46,979 bases of DNA, taken from positions 1 through 46,979 of the forward strand of contig CAZLQL010000006.1 of the NCBI GenBank assembly GCA_964561875.1, in the 5' to 3' direction. Below, piece by piece: positions 1-7,813 of the stretch; the first letter of the stretch is position 1; every line of letters starts with the position of its first letter. The stretch comes from CAIOGI01 sp964561875. Lineage in GTDB: Bacteria; Patescibacteriota; Minisyncoccia; Phycocordibacterales; PALSA-1337. Position numbers and translations under genes: made by a program. The notes below the pieces were generated by a model. The model searched no databases. It saw only the letters and a program-made list of their open reading frames with translations, and was not told where the DNA came from.

Positions 1-2
1 AT

Positions 3-995
3 AACAAAAACAGCTCTACAGATAGCCAGAATGTAGAAAAGGAAGTTGGTTATCTAGACCAAACACTTAGACCAAGTCGTTTTTCAGACTATATTGGTCA
101 AAAAACTATAAAAGACAACCTAGATATACTGCTGAGAGCCGCAAAAGAGCGTAATCACCCACCGGAACATATACTATTTTATGGCCCTCCCGGTTTAGGA
201 AAAACAACACTTGCTCATCTTATCGCAAAAGAGATGAATACTCAGATAAAAGTAACGTCTGGACCCGCTATTTTAAAGGTTGGAGACCTAGCATCAATAC
301 TCACAAACCTATCTGCAGGAGATATATTGTTTATAGATGAAATACACAGATTAAATAAAGCTATAGAAGAGGTTCTCTACCCTGCTATGGAATCCGGTAA
401 TCTAGATATAATAATTGGTAAAGGACCTTCTGCTAGAACTATACAGCTAGAACTTCCACCATTTACACTTATCGCAGCCACAACAAGAATCGCAATGATA
501 TCCTCCCCTCTGCGTTCTAGATTTTCTGGTGGAGTTTTCAAGCTTGAATTTTATTCGCAAAAAGAAATAGAAAGCATAGTAGATAGATCAGCAAAAATTT
601 TAGGGGTTGATATTCACCCACATGCTGTAAGTGCAATAGCACAGAGAAGTCGTTTTACACCTAGAACTGCAAACTATTTCTTAAAGAGATGTAGAGATTA
701 TGCACAAATAGAAAAGAGTGCTTTATCAAAAGATATTGTAGAAAAAACACTTTCGATGCTCGGTGTTGATCATATAGGATTAAATAATGCAGATAGAGAA
801 ATACTAAAAGCTATAATAGATAAATTTAATGGCGGTCCTGTGGGGTTAAATACTATTGCGGCTGCCCTATCAGAAGAGCAAGCCACAGTTGAAGAGGTGT
901 ACGAACCATATCTCATACAATTAGGATTATTGGAGAGAACTTCGCGTGGAAGAGTAGTTACAGAAAAAGCAAAGTCACACCTTGAGAGACTTTAA
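3..995 (+). CDS. ruvB: Holliday junction branch-migration ATPase RuvB (5' partial)
   Basis: RuvB is the hexameric motor that drives branch migration of Holliday junctions with RuvA before RuvC cuts them. The frame is open from base 3, so the start lies left of the window; the ATG at 234 is internal. The visible part holds Walker A GPPGLGKT (bases about 183-206), Walker B with DEIHR, an arginine-finger region around SSPLRSRF, and the C-terminal winged-helix domain (GGPVGLNTIA, then the ERTSRGRV end typical of RuvB). It is followed after 40 bases by yebC and ruvC, the usual ruv neighbourhood, although ruvA is not seen. Family assignment is secure; only the N-terminus is missing. Confidence 0.97.
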   Translation, partial: NKNSSTDSQNVEKEVGYLDQTLRPSRFSDYIGQKTIKDNLDILLRAAKERNHPPEHILFYGPPGLGKTTLAHLIAKEMNTQIKVTSGPAILKVGDLASILTNLSAGDILFIDEIHRLNKAIEEVLYPAMESGNLDIIIGKGPSARTIQLELPPFTLIAATTRIAMISSPLRSRFSGGVFKLEFYSQKEIESIVDRSAKILGVDIHPHAVSAIAQRSRFTPRTANYFLKRCRDYAQIEKSALSKDIVEKTLSMLGVDHIGLNNADREILKAIIDKFNGGPVGLNTIAAALSEEQATVEEVYEPYLIQLGLLERTSRGRVVTEKAKSHLERL

Positions 996-1001
996 AAGAC
1001 T

Positions 1002-1029
1002 TTTACAAAAAAATAAAATCTGATAATGT
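1002..1029 (+). promoter_or_regulatory. yebC promoter, leaderless spacing
   Basis: TTTACA (1002-1007), a 16-base spacer ending in TGA, then TAATGT (1024-1029). Six bases separate the -10 element from the yebC ATG, so the transcript would begin at about the start codon. No Shine-Dalgarno sequence is present. Confidence 0.5.
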
Positions 1030-1035
1030 ACTATT

Positions 1036-1566
1036 ATGTCTGGACATAATAAATTTTCAAAAATTAAACATCAAAAAGCCAAAAATGATGCTCAAAAGAG
1101 TAAGATTTTTGGTAAATTAGTTCGTTTTATAACAGTAGAAGCAAAAAAGGCTGGTGGAAATCTAAAGTCACCAGGTTTGGCACTAGCGATCGAAAAAGCA
1201 AAAAAGGAAAATATGCCAAATGACACTATTGATAGGGCTATTAAAAAAGGAAGTACTGACAATAGCGCTAGTATGGAGACAGTTGTATATGAGTGCTACG
1301 GTCCAGGTGGTGTAGCTATACTGATAGAGGCCTTAACAGACAATAGAAATAAGGCTGCTCAAGAAATAAAACACATACTATCTAAACATGGTTCTGAACT
1401 TGCTTCACAAGGTAGTGCTGCATGGGCATTTACAAAAACTCCTGAAGGTATGAAAGCAAGTATGACAATGCCTCTCGAAGATGCAGATATTGAGAAGCTA
1501 CAAGCTATGGTTGAGGAGTTAGAAGAGAATGATGAGGTTCAAGAAGTATTCACTAACGCTGAATAG
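1036..1566 (+). CDS. yebC: YebC/PmpR family protein, shortened form
   Basis: YebC-family proteins were long annotated as transcription regulators and have more recently been linked to ribosome function at proline-rich stretches. The N-terminus shows the family signature (MSGHNKFSKIKHQKAKNDA, then KIFGKLVR) and the strand YECYGPGGVAI followed by TDNRNKAAQEI. The protein is 176 residues against about 240 in most bacteria. Compared with E. coli YebC from memory, the segment after GSAAWAFTK is missing and the sequence resumes with the final strand (LEENDEVQEVFTNAE). An internal domain is therefore reduced, not the C-terminus. ruvC starts two bases after its stop, so the two are probably co-transcribed. 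Confidence 0.9.
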   Translation: MSGHNKFSKIKHQKAKNDAQKSKIFGKLVRFITVEAKKAGGNLKSPGLALAIEKAKKENMPNDTIDRAIKKGSTDNSASMETVVYECYGPGGVAILIEALTDNRNKAAQEIKHILSKHGSELASQGSAAWAFTKTPEGMKASMTMPLEDADIEKLQAMVEELEENDEVQEVFTNAE

Positions 1567-1568
1567 AA

Positions 1569-2075
1569 ATGATAATAATAGGCATTGATCCAGGATATGA
1601 CAGATTGGGCATTGCTATCGTAGAAAAGTTACACAGCCAAAAAGAAAACCTCGTATATTCTGAATGTTTTTCTACTGATCCAAAAGAAGAAATATATGAT
1701 AGGTTCCTAAAGATAGGTCTGAGAGTGAGGGAGATGATTAAAATCTATAAACCTGAAGCATTGGCTATAGAAACTTTGTTTATAACAAAAAATCAAAAGA
1801 CAGCAATGAGAGTTTCTGAAGCTAGAGGAATAATAACTTACGAAGCATTGTTAGCAAAAATACCTGTATTTGAATACACTCCCCTACAGATAAAGATGGC
1901 AATAACTGGAGATGGAAAAAGTGATAAGAGTCAGATAATGAAAATGCTACCTATGCTTATAAAAATACCTACGAAAAATGATAGAAATAAAATGATAGAT
2001 GATGAATATGATGCTATAGCTATCGCACTTTCACACCTAGCATACAAACCAAAAAGTTTTCCACAGAAATTGTGA
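1569..2075 (+). CDS. ruvC: Holliday junction resolvase RuvC
   Basis: RuvC is the dimeric endonuclease that cuts Holliday junctions symmetrically. It has the RNase H-like fold with the expected acidic residues: D7 in IGIDPG, E68 in ALAIETLF, and D145/D148 in DDEYDAIAIALSH near the C-terminus. Length (168 residues) is typical. The ATG follows the yebC stop by two bases with no ribosome-binding sequence, indicating an operon. The gene ends in TGA, which shows that UGA is a stop codon in this organism. Confidence 0.95.
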   Translation: MIIIGIDPGYDRLGIAIVEKLHSQKENLVYSECFSTDPKEEIYDRFLKIGLRVREMIKIYKPEALAIETLFITKNQKTAMRVSEARGIITYEALLAKIPVFEYTPLQIKMAITGDGKSDKSQIMKMLPMLIKIPTKNDRNKMIDDEYDAIAIALSHLAYKPKSFPQKL

Positions 2076-2143
2076 TTTGCAAAAAATATTCCATTTTGTT
2101 ACAAATATCTTCATATAATAAATAGTAATTGATTTAAATAGCT

Positions 2144-2347
2144 ATGCCAAAAGCAAAAGATACAAATACAAAGAAAAAAGGAAAACCTGAAAACAAAGAG
2201 GAAGAGGAAAAAATAATAGAGGTTGATGATGAAGCTGTGGTTGCAGTTGATGATACAGAGGAACCAGAAGAGGTACTAGATGAATCAGAAGATGGGGGGA
2301 TAGATGATGAGGATATAAACCCTTTCGGTGATAGATGGGAAGAATAA
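2144..2347 (+). CDS. Small acidic protein of unknown function
   Basis: A 67-residue protein with a lysine-rich start (MPKAKDTNTKKKGKPENK), a strongly acidic middle made of runs of E and D, and an ending with NPFGDRWEE. I do not recognise a family. Support for it being real: it has an ATG start, a TATAAT-like element at 2114-2119, and it sits between ruvC and a strong terminator (2361-2395). An opposite-strand frame over the same bases encodes only serine-rich low-complexity sequence and is a shadow. The charge pattern suggests a disordered, nucleic-acid- or polymerase-associated protein, but that is a guess. Confidence 0.55.
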   Translation: MPKAKDTNTKKKGKPENKEEEEKIIEVDDEAVVAVDDTEEPEEVLDESEDGGIDDEDINPFGDRWEE

Positions 2348-2360
2348 TAAAATAAACTTA

Positions 2361-2395
2361 AAGTAAAAAAAGGGGGGATATCCCCTTTTTTACTT
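2361..2395. terminator. Bidirectional Rho-independent terminator
   Basis: Inverted repeat with GGGGGGAT and ATCCCC arms flanked by A and T runs on both sides. It lies between the acidic-protein gene and the convergent tyrS gene and can serve both strands. Confidence 0.8.
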
Positions 2396-2431
2396 TCACT
2401 TATCAAACCTTGTAACCAATAGTCGTATTTA

Positions 2432-3655
2432 TTATTTTGCTATTATTTTTACAAATCTCTTTTTACCTATTCTTAAAACAACAGTATCATTTACTTTATA
2501 ATAAACATCTTTTATAACTTCTTCACTTGGAAAGAGTGTAATTGCATTGCTATCTATAAGTCTCTTCCATTCTGAATTTGAAGACACTACCCCACTTTCC
2601 ACTATCTTATCTCTCATTGGTGTATCTTTCTCTATCTCAATCTCTTGTATATTTTCAGGAACTTCTTTGTTTTTAAAAATAGAATCAAAAGACTTTTCTG
2701 CAACTTCTGCACTTTCTCTATCATGAATAATAGATACTACCTCTTTTGCCAAACGCACTTTAAACTCTTTTGGATTTGAACCGGAATCCATAGCACCCTT
2801 CATTGACCTTATATCATCCATAGAGACTCTTGTTGCAACCTCAAATGCATTTATGATCATGTCATCACTCCAACTCATAACTTTACCGAATATTTCTTCA
2901 GCACCCTGATCCATATTTACAGCATTTCCATCTGTTTTACCCATTTTTTTACCTGATGAATCTACCAAGAGTTTTGTTGCAATAACAAACTTTTCTTTAT
3001 TTTTTAGAGTTTTTAAAAGATCACGACCCATAAGCATATTGAATGTCTGATCATTACCACCTATTTCCCCATCAACACCCATAGCAACAGAATCATATCC
3101 TTGCATAAGTGGGTACATGAATTCATGTATAAATATAGGTTTTTTTTCTGATATTCTCTTATCGAACATATCTCTCTTTAACATTTGTTCCACAGTAACA
3201 AGTGATGATAATTCTAGTACATCAGAAAAATTCATTTTTGAAAGCCATTCTGAATTGAACTTAAATAACGCTTTATTTGCTCCAGAGAAGTTTATTATTT
3301 TTTGAGCTTGTTTTTTGTAGTTCTTACAATTCTCCAAAACTTCATCTTTAGTTAACTTTTTTCTTACGGCTCCTTTATCAGTTGGATCACCTATCATTGC
3401 TGTAAAATCTCCGATAAGTAGAATTATCTGATGTCCGAGATTTTGTAATTCAGCCAATTTTAACATTGGTATCATATGACCCAAATGTAAAGTAGGGCCA
3501 GTTGGATCAACTCCTAAATAGAATGTGAGTTTTTCTCCTTTTATTAATTTAGATTTTAGAAATTCTTTGTTTGGAAAAACATTCTCTAGACCCCTATTTA
3601 AAAAACTGTCTATTAATTTTTCATCTGTTATTATTTTTGATTGTGACCAAAACAT
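2432..3655 (-). CDS. tyrS: Tyrosyl-tRNA synthetase
   Basis: Charges tRNA-Tyr with tyrosine in the cytoplasm. The class I Rossmann domain shows YLGVDPTGPTLHLGH, which contains the HIGH-type signature HLGH; the tyrosine pocket region (GYDSVAMGVDGEIGGNDQ) and a KMSKS-type loop (KKMGKTDGN) follow. The last 60-70 residues form an S4-like RNA-binding domain. Two in-frame ATGs lie at 3661 and 3655. I prefer 3655 because an extended -10 element (TGG TAGATT) ends exactly six bases upstream of it, the spacing seen at many genes here; the difference is two residues. Divergent from the PBP gene. Confidence 0.95.
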   Translation of the reverse strand: MFWSQSKIITDEKLIDSFLNRGLENVFPNKEFLKSKLIKGEKLTFYLGVDPTGPTLHLGHMIPMLKLAELQNLGHQIILLIGDFTAMIGDPTDKGAVRKKLTKDEVLENCKNYKKQAQKIINFSGANKALFKFNSEWLSKMNFSDVLELSSLVTVEQMLKRDMFDKRISEKKPIFIHEFMYPLMQGYDSVAMGVDGEIGGNDQTFNMLMGRDLLKTLKNKEKFVIATKLLVDSSGKKMGKTDGNAVNMDQGAEEIFGKVMSWSDDMIINAFEVATRVSMDDIRSMKGAMDSGSNPKEFKVRLAKEVVSIIHDRESAEVAEKSFDSIFKNKEVPENIQEIEIEKDTPMRDKIVESGVVSSNSEWKRLIDSNAITLFPSEEVIKDVYYKVNDTVVLRIGKKRFVKIIAK

Positions 3656-3661
3656 GCACAT

Positions 3662-3670
3662 AATCTACCA
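3662..3670 (-). promoter_or_regulatory. tyrS extended -10 element
   Basis: On the minus strand TGG precedes TAGATT (3667-3662), with six bases to the ATG at 3655. Ten bases away and facing the opposite way is the PBP -10 element, so polymerase probably cannot occupy both at once. Confidence 0.5.
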
Positions 3671-3674
3671 TGTA

Positions 3675-3683
3675 TGGTACAAT
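3675..3683 (+). promoter_or_regulatory. PBP gene extended -10 element
   Basis: TGG followed by TACAAT (3678-3683), six bases before the ATG at 3690, which implies a leaderless transcript. Confidence 0.55.
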
Positions 3684-3689
3684 TCTGCC

Positions 3690-6221
3690 ATGTCGCTTAG
3701 GCGCCGTTCTTGGATAAAAAAACATACAAAAGGGTTAATATCCTCGTTTTTTGCTTTAGCATTTATTGTCTCAGGTTTTATAATAATCTGGCTTTCTACT
3801 ATTCAAATACCCGACTTAAGTGCTTTCGAAGCAAGAAAAGTCTCCCAATCAACAAAGATCTACGATAGAACAGGCGAAATACTACTTTATGATGTTCATA
3901 GTGATGCAAAAAGAACTATCGTACCATTCGAAAATATATCTAAACATGTAAAAGATGCGACAATATCGATAGAGGATAATAATTTTTATAACCATAAAGG
4001 AATAGAACCTACAGCTATACTCAGAGCAATAATTGTAGACATTACAGGTGGAGGATTGGCACAAGGTGGATCTACAATAACCCAACAAGTAGTAAAAAAT
4101 TCTGTTTTAACAAAAGACAAAACAATAACAAGAAAGTTAAAGGAGTGGATCCTGTCACTTAAGATAGAGAGGGTTTTAACAAAAGACCAGATATTGTCTA
4201 TTTATCTAAATGAATCTCCTTATGGTGGAAATATATATGGTGTAGAGGAGGCTAGTAGAACATATTTTGGTAAAAGTTCAAAGGATTTAACCATATCAGA
4301 ATCTGCGTATCTCGCTGCAATACCCCAAGCACCAACCTTCTATTCTCCTTATGGTCAGAATAAAAAAAAGCTTGATGATAGACAAAGGATTGTTTTGGGT
4401 AAAATGAAAGAATTAAAATACATTTCTGAAGCAGAATATAGTTTGGCTATAAAAGATAAGGTTGTTTTTCTAGAGAAAAATACAACAGGTATCAGAGCTC
4501 CCCATTTTTCTATGTATGTTAGAGATTATTTAAATAATAAATATGGCTCAGACATAGTCGACGAGGGTGGTTTGAAAGTTATAACAACACTAGATTTTTC
4601 GATGCAGGAAAAAGCTGAAAAAGTAATAAGAAACTTTTCTTCAACACTAGAAAATCAATTCAATGCAAGCAACACTGCAATGGTAGCAATAAATCCTAAA
4701 AATGGAGACATCCTAACTATGGTAGGTTCTAGAGATTATTTTGATAAAAAAATAGATGGAAATTTTAATGTAGTTACAGCATACAGACAACCCGGATCAA
4801 CATTTAAACCTTTCGTATATGCTACAGCTTTTATGAAAGGATATACTCCTGACACTGTCCTTTTTGATGTTGAAACTGAATTTTCAACTCAATGTACACC
4901 AGAAGGTAAACCGAAAGATGATAGTATAGATCCTAAAAAATGTTATTCCCCTGTTGAGTATGATGGAATATTCGAAGGCCCTATGACTATAAGACAAGCA
5001 TTGGCTCACTCTAGAAACATACCTGCAGTTAAAGCACTTTATCTTGCAGGAATTCAAGAATCTCTCAATACCGCAAAAGCTATGGGTATATCTAGTTTGA
5101 AAGATCCAAATAGATACGGATTAACACTTGTTCTAGGAGGTGGTGAGGTTTCTTTACTCGAACTAACTAGTGCTTATGGTGTATTTGCAAATGATGGTGT
5201 TAGAAATAAATATAGATCAATACTAAGAGTAGAAGATAGTAATGGAAAAGTTTTGGAAGAAGCAATAAATGATCCAACAGAGAGTATTCAACCACAAATA
5301 GCAAGACAAATAACAGATATACTTTCTGATACAAAAGTCAGAATGAATAGTTTGATTTCAGTTGGTGAATCACTTGGAGGTAGACCTGTTGCTATAAAAA
5401 CAGGTACTACAAATGATTTTAGAGATGTATGGATAGAAGGATACACACCAAACCTTGTAGTAGGTGCTTGGGCTGGAAAAAATGACAATACACCTATGGA
5501 CAAAAAAGTGGCTGGACTTATAATTGCTCCAGTTTGGGGTGCATTTATGGCTGAAGTAAACCCTACACTACCAAGAGAATACTTTAAGAAACCAGAACCT
5601 ACTCCAGATAATGTAAAACCTACTCTAAAAGGAAAATGGGAAGGTGGAGTAGCTTACAGCATAGATACAGTATCTGGTAAAAGAGCAACACAATACACAC
5701 CAAAGGAATTGAAAAAGGATGTTGTATTTAATAGTGTTCACACCATACTTCATTGGGTTTCAAAAGATGATCCTTTAGGTGAACCGCCTGTAGATCCAAA
5801 AAAAGATTCACAGTATGAATATTGGGAATATGGAGTTCAAAAATGGTTTGCTGATTGGAAGAAAAATAACCCTGGATTCACAGAAACAACAAATATATCT
5901 ATACCTACAGAAACGGATGATATACATATACCTGAAAACTTTCCAAAAGTTAACATAGAATCCCCTACTAAAAATATGGTAGTGAGTATAAATAGCAGAA
6001 TAAATGTCTCATTTAACGTAATTGGAAAATATCCATTAAAGAAATCTGAATTATATATAAATGATAAATTTATTGCTTCAAATGAATCTGGTCAAAAATT
6101 CTTTAGTATAAACCCGAACGATATAGGTCTTTATTCTGGTAAAAATGATATAAGAGTAGTTGTTTACGATACGGTATTAAATAGAGGGGAAAGTGAAACA
6201 AGTATAGATGTTTCAAACTAA
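3690..6221 (+). CDS. Class A penicillin-binding protein (PBP1-like)
   Basis: Bifunctional peptidoglycan synthase anchored in the cytoplasmic membrane; it polymerises glycan strands and cross-links stem peptides. I start it at 3690, giving 843 residues, because the upstream frame is the reverse of tyrS and the leaderless promoter fits. A basic N-terminus is followed by one membrane helix (about 16-38). The GT51 transglycosylase has catalytic Glu at about residue 95 (SIEDNNFYNHKG) and GGSTITQQVVKN. The transpeptidase has S370-x-x-K373 (PGSTFKPF), SRN (441-443) and KTG (570-572). A tail of about 200 residues ends in an Ig-like segment. Its presence implies a cell wall. Confidence 0.95.
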   Translation: MSLRRRSWIKKHTKGLISSFFALAFIVSGFIIIWLSTIQIPDLSAFEARKVSQSTKIYDRTGEILLYDVHSDAKRTIVPFENISKHVKDATISIEDNNFYNHKGIEPTAILRAIIVDITGGGLAQGGSTITQQVVKNSVLTKDKTITRKLKEWILSLKIERVLTKDQILSIYLNESPYGGNIYGVEEASRTYFGKSSKDLTISESAYLAAIPQAPTFYSPYGQNKKKLDDRQRIVLGKMKELKYISEAEYSLAIKDKVVFLEKNTTGIRAPHFSMYVRDYLNNKYGSDIVDEGGLKVITTLDFSMQEKAEKVIRNFSSTLENQFNASNTAMVAINPKNGDILTMVGSRDYFDKKIDGNFNVVTAYRQPGSTFKPFVYATAFMKGYTPDTVLFDVETEFSTQCTPEGKPKDDSIDPKKCYSPVEYDGIFEGPMTIRQALAHSRNIPAVKALYLAGIQESLNTAKAMGISSLKDPNRYGLTLVLGGGEVSLLELTSAYGVFANDGVRNKYRSILRVEDSNGKVLEEAINDPTESIQPQIARQITDILSDTKVRMNSLISVGESLGGRPVAIKTGTTNDFRDVWIEGYTPNLVVGAWAGKNDNTPMDKKVAGLIIAPVWGAFMAEVNPTLPREYFKKPEPTPDNVKPTLKGKWEGGVAYSIDTVSGKRATQYTPKELKKDVVFNSVHTILHWVSKDDPLGEPPVDPKKDSQYEYWEYGVQKWFADWKKNNPGFTETTNISIPTETDDIHIPENFPKVNIESPTKNMVVSINSRINVSFNVIGKYPLKKSELYINDKFIASNESGQKFFSINPNDIGLYSGKNDIRVVVYDTVLNRGESETSIDVSN

Positions 6222-6222
6222 T

Positions 6223-6477
6223 CTATTTTATATTGGATATATTATCTTTTATTGAATTATTTATATCTTCTAGTATCTTACTTTTCTTTATTACTATCTC
6301 GTTTTTTATAATATTTGAGGTTTTTATATTAACTATCCCATTTACTACAGTTATGTTTTTTATGTCTATATCAATATTTATATATTTTTTTATTATTGAA
6401 GAAATAATAAGCCTTTTATTTATCTCAATAGAAGCTTTATTGTTAAATGAAGAAAAGAAGCTAGATATATTCTTCAT
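6223..6477 (-). CDS. Small DciA/DUF721-like protein
   Basis: 84 residues, directly downstream of dnaN (seven bases) and converging on the PBP gene with one base between stops. The sequence alternates I/K/N; residues about 30-75 follow a pattern I associate with the DUF721/DciA fold: a strand (IDIKNITVVNG), a second strand (IVNIKTSN), then KNEIVIKK and ILEDINNSI. DciA helps load the replicative helicase in bacteria lacking DnaC or DnaI, which would suit a place in the dnaA-dnaN block. The match is by pattern only and the protein is short, so treat the function as a hypothesis. The opposite frame (6233-6484) encodes only hydrophobic low-complexity sequence. Confidence 0.45.
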   Translation of the reverse strand: MKNISSFFSSFNNKASIEINKRLIISSIIKKYINIDIDIKNITVVNGIVNIKTSNIIKNEIVIKKSKILEDINNSIKDNISNIK

Positions 6478-6484
6478 ATTATAA

Positions 6485-7591
6485 CTACCTATTCATTGGC
6501 ATTACTAGATATCTAAATGTTTGATCTGATACTGGATTTATAACCATAGGACGATTCAATCCACTAAAAGATAAAGTAACACTATCTGAGTTTATTGATT
6601 GGAAGCAATCTATAATATATTTATAATTGAAATTTATCTCTATACTGTCGCCAGTGATGCTTGAATCGATTATTGAGGTATTCTCTCCAATATCATTATT
6701 TTTTGTCTTAATCTGGCAAATTTTGTCTTTGGAGTCTATTTTAATATTCACTTGATTGAATTTATCTGAGAAAACATTAGATAATTTTAAAGTATTAACA
6801 AAATCTTGTTTTAAAACGGTTATTTCTGTAGCGTACTGTTTTGGAATTATTTGTTTATAGTCTGGAAATACTCCATCCACTACTCTTGAAACAAGAAAAA
6901 CATCTTTATAACTAAATGAAACTTGGTTTTTATCCAAAACAACATCAACTTCCCCATTTACTTTATCTAGTACGTTTATAATATCGGGGATATTTTTGTG
7001 TGGTATCAATATTTGATCAAAATCGCTACTCTTTTTTATTCTAACTTTCTTTTCTGCCAATCTAAATGAGTCAGTAGCAACAAAAACCACGAATTCTCCT
7101 TCGCAATATATATAAACACTTGATAATTCTGGTTTTATACTAGAAATCGATGAACTGTACCATACTGATTTTAATCCCTTAACAAAATCTGTAGCATTTA
7201 TAGAAAACCTATTTTCAGAATTTACTCTAGGTATTGTAGGGAAATCTTCATTTGGTTGAGACTTTATTGTTCCGGAAGTTTTTGAATTTGAAATTACAAT
7301 ATTACCTTCTTTTAATTCTATCTTTATTGGTTTGTCAGAAAATGGCATATTTGAAATAAAAGAAGCTATGACTGAACTTGGTACAGCAACAACACCTTCA
7401 GTATCAACCTTGGCTGGTATAGTAACTTCTAGACCTATATCTAGATTTGTAGACTTGAAGGTTATAGTGTTGTTTTTATTTGCAGTGATAAGTACACAAG
7501 ACAATACTGGTAAGGTCATGTGTTTACCAGAAACCTTACTTACCATGTCTATAACTTCCTTAATCTTATCTTGTGCACATTCTATTTTCAT
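6485..7591 (-). CDS. dnaN: DNA polymerase III beta subunit (sliding clamp)
   Basis: The beta clamp encircles DNA and tethers polymerase III. The 368-residue protein begins MKIECAQDKIKEVIDMVSKV and contains clamp-type segments such as LPVLSCVLI, FVATDSFRLAEKKV and VDGVFPDYKQIIP, ending with the conserved C-terminal pattern leading to YLVMPMNR. It lies downstream of dnaA across the likely origin and is followed closely by a DciA-like gene; recF, often next in other bacteria, is absent. The bases before the ATG are nearly all A and T, with no Shine-Dalgarno sequence. Confidence 0.97.
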   Translation of the reverse strand: MKIECAQDKIKEVIDMVSKVSGKHMTLPVLSCVLITANKNNTITFKSTNLDIGLEVTIPAKVDTEGVVAVPSSVIASFISNMPFSDKPIKIELKEGNIVISNSKTSGTIKSQPNEDFPTIPRVNSENRFSINATDFVKGLKSVWYSSSISSIKPELSSVYIYCEGEFVVFVATDSFRLAEKKVRIKKSSDFDQILIPHKNIPDIINVLDKVNGEVDVVLDKNQVSFSYKDVFLVSRVVDGVFPDYKQIIPKQYATEITVLKQDFVNTLKLSNVFSDKFNQVNIKIDSKDKICQIKTKNNDIGENTSIIDSSITGDSIEINFNYKYIIDCFQSINSDSVTLSFSGLNRPMVINPVSDQTFRYLVMPMNR

Positions 7592-7813
7592 ATATTTATA
7601 TATAAAGATTATTATTACTATTAGTCCTGTGGATATGGTGATAAGTCGATTTAATCTATATTTAAAGCCTCACTTTTCAAACACTATGTTGTGGAAAACT
7701 AACTACCTATTTTTAATAACTTTTTACATTTACTATTCTAGTCTTATTTTTCAATAAAATATATACAAGATATCAGTATTTTAATCACAATTTATCCACA
7801 AAGTTATCAACAT
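7592..7813. other. Probable chromosomal replication origin (oriC)
   Basis: The 222-base gap between dnaN and dnaA. Three DnaA-box-like 9-mers lie in tandem at 11-12 base steps next to the dnaA stop: TTAATCACA (7781-7789, one change), TTATCCACA (7792-7800, consensus) and TTATCAACA (7804-7812, one change). Opposite-strand near-matches sit at 7628-7636 (ATATCCACA) and 7690-7698 (TTTTCCACA). Between them lies a very AT-rich stretch (about 7700-7780) suited to unwinding. The dnaA-dnaN location and the helically phased boxes match bacterial origins. Cumulative GC skew over the whole genome would confirm it. Confidence 0.7.

Noticed and set aside
2134..2406. Leftward 90-codon frame opposite the small acidic protein
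   Set aside because: Its sequence is serine-rich low complexity, the mirror of the acidic gene, and it runs through the terminator hairpin.
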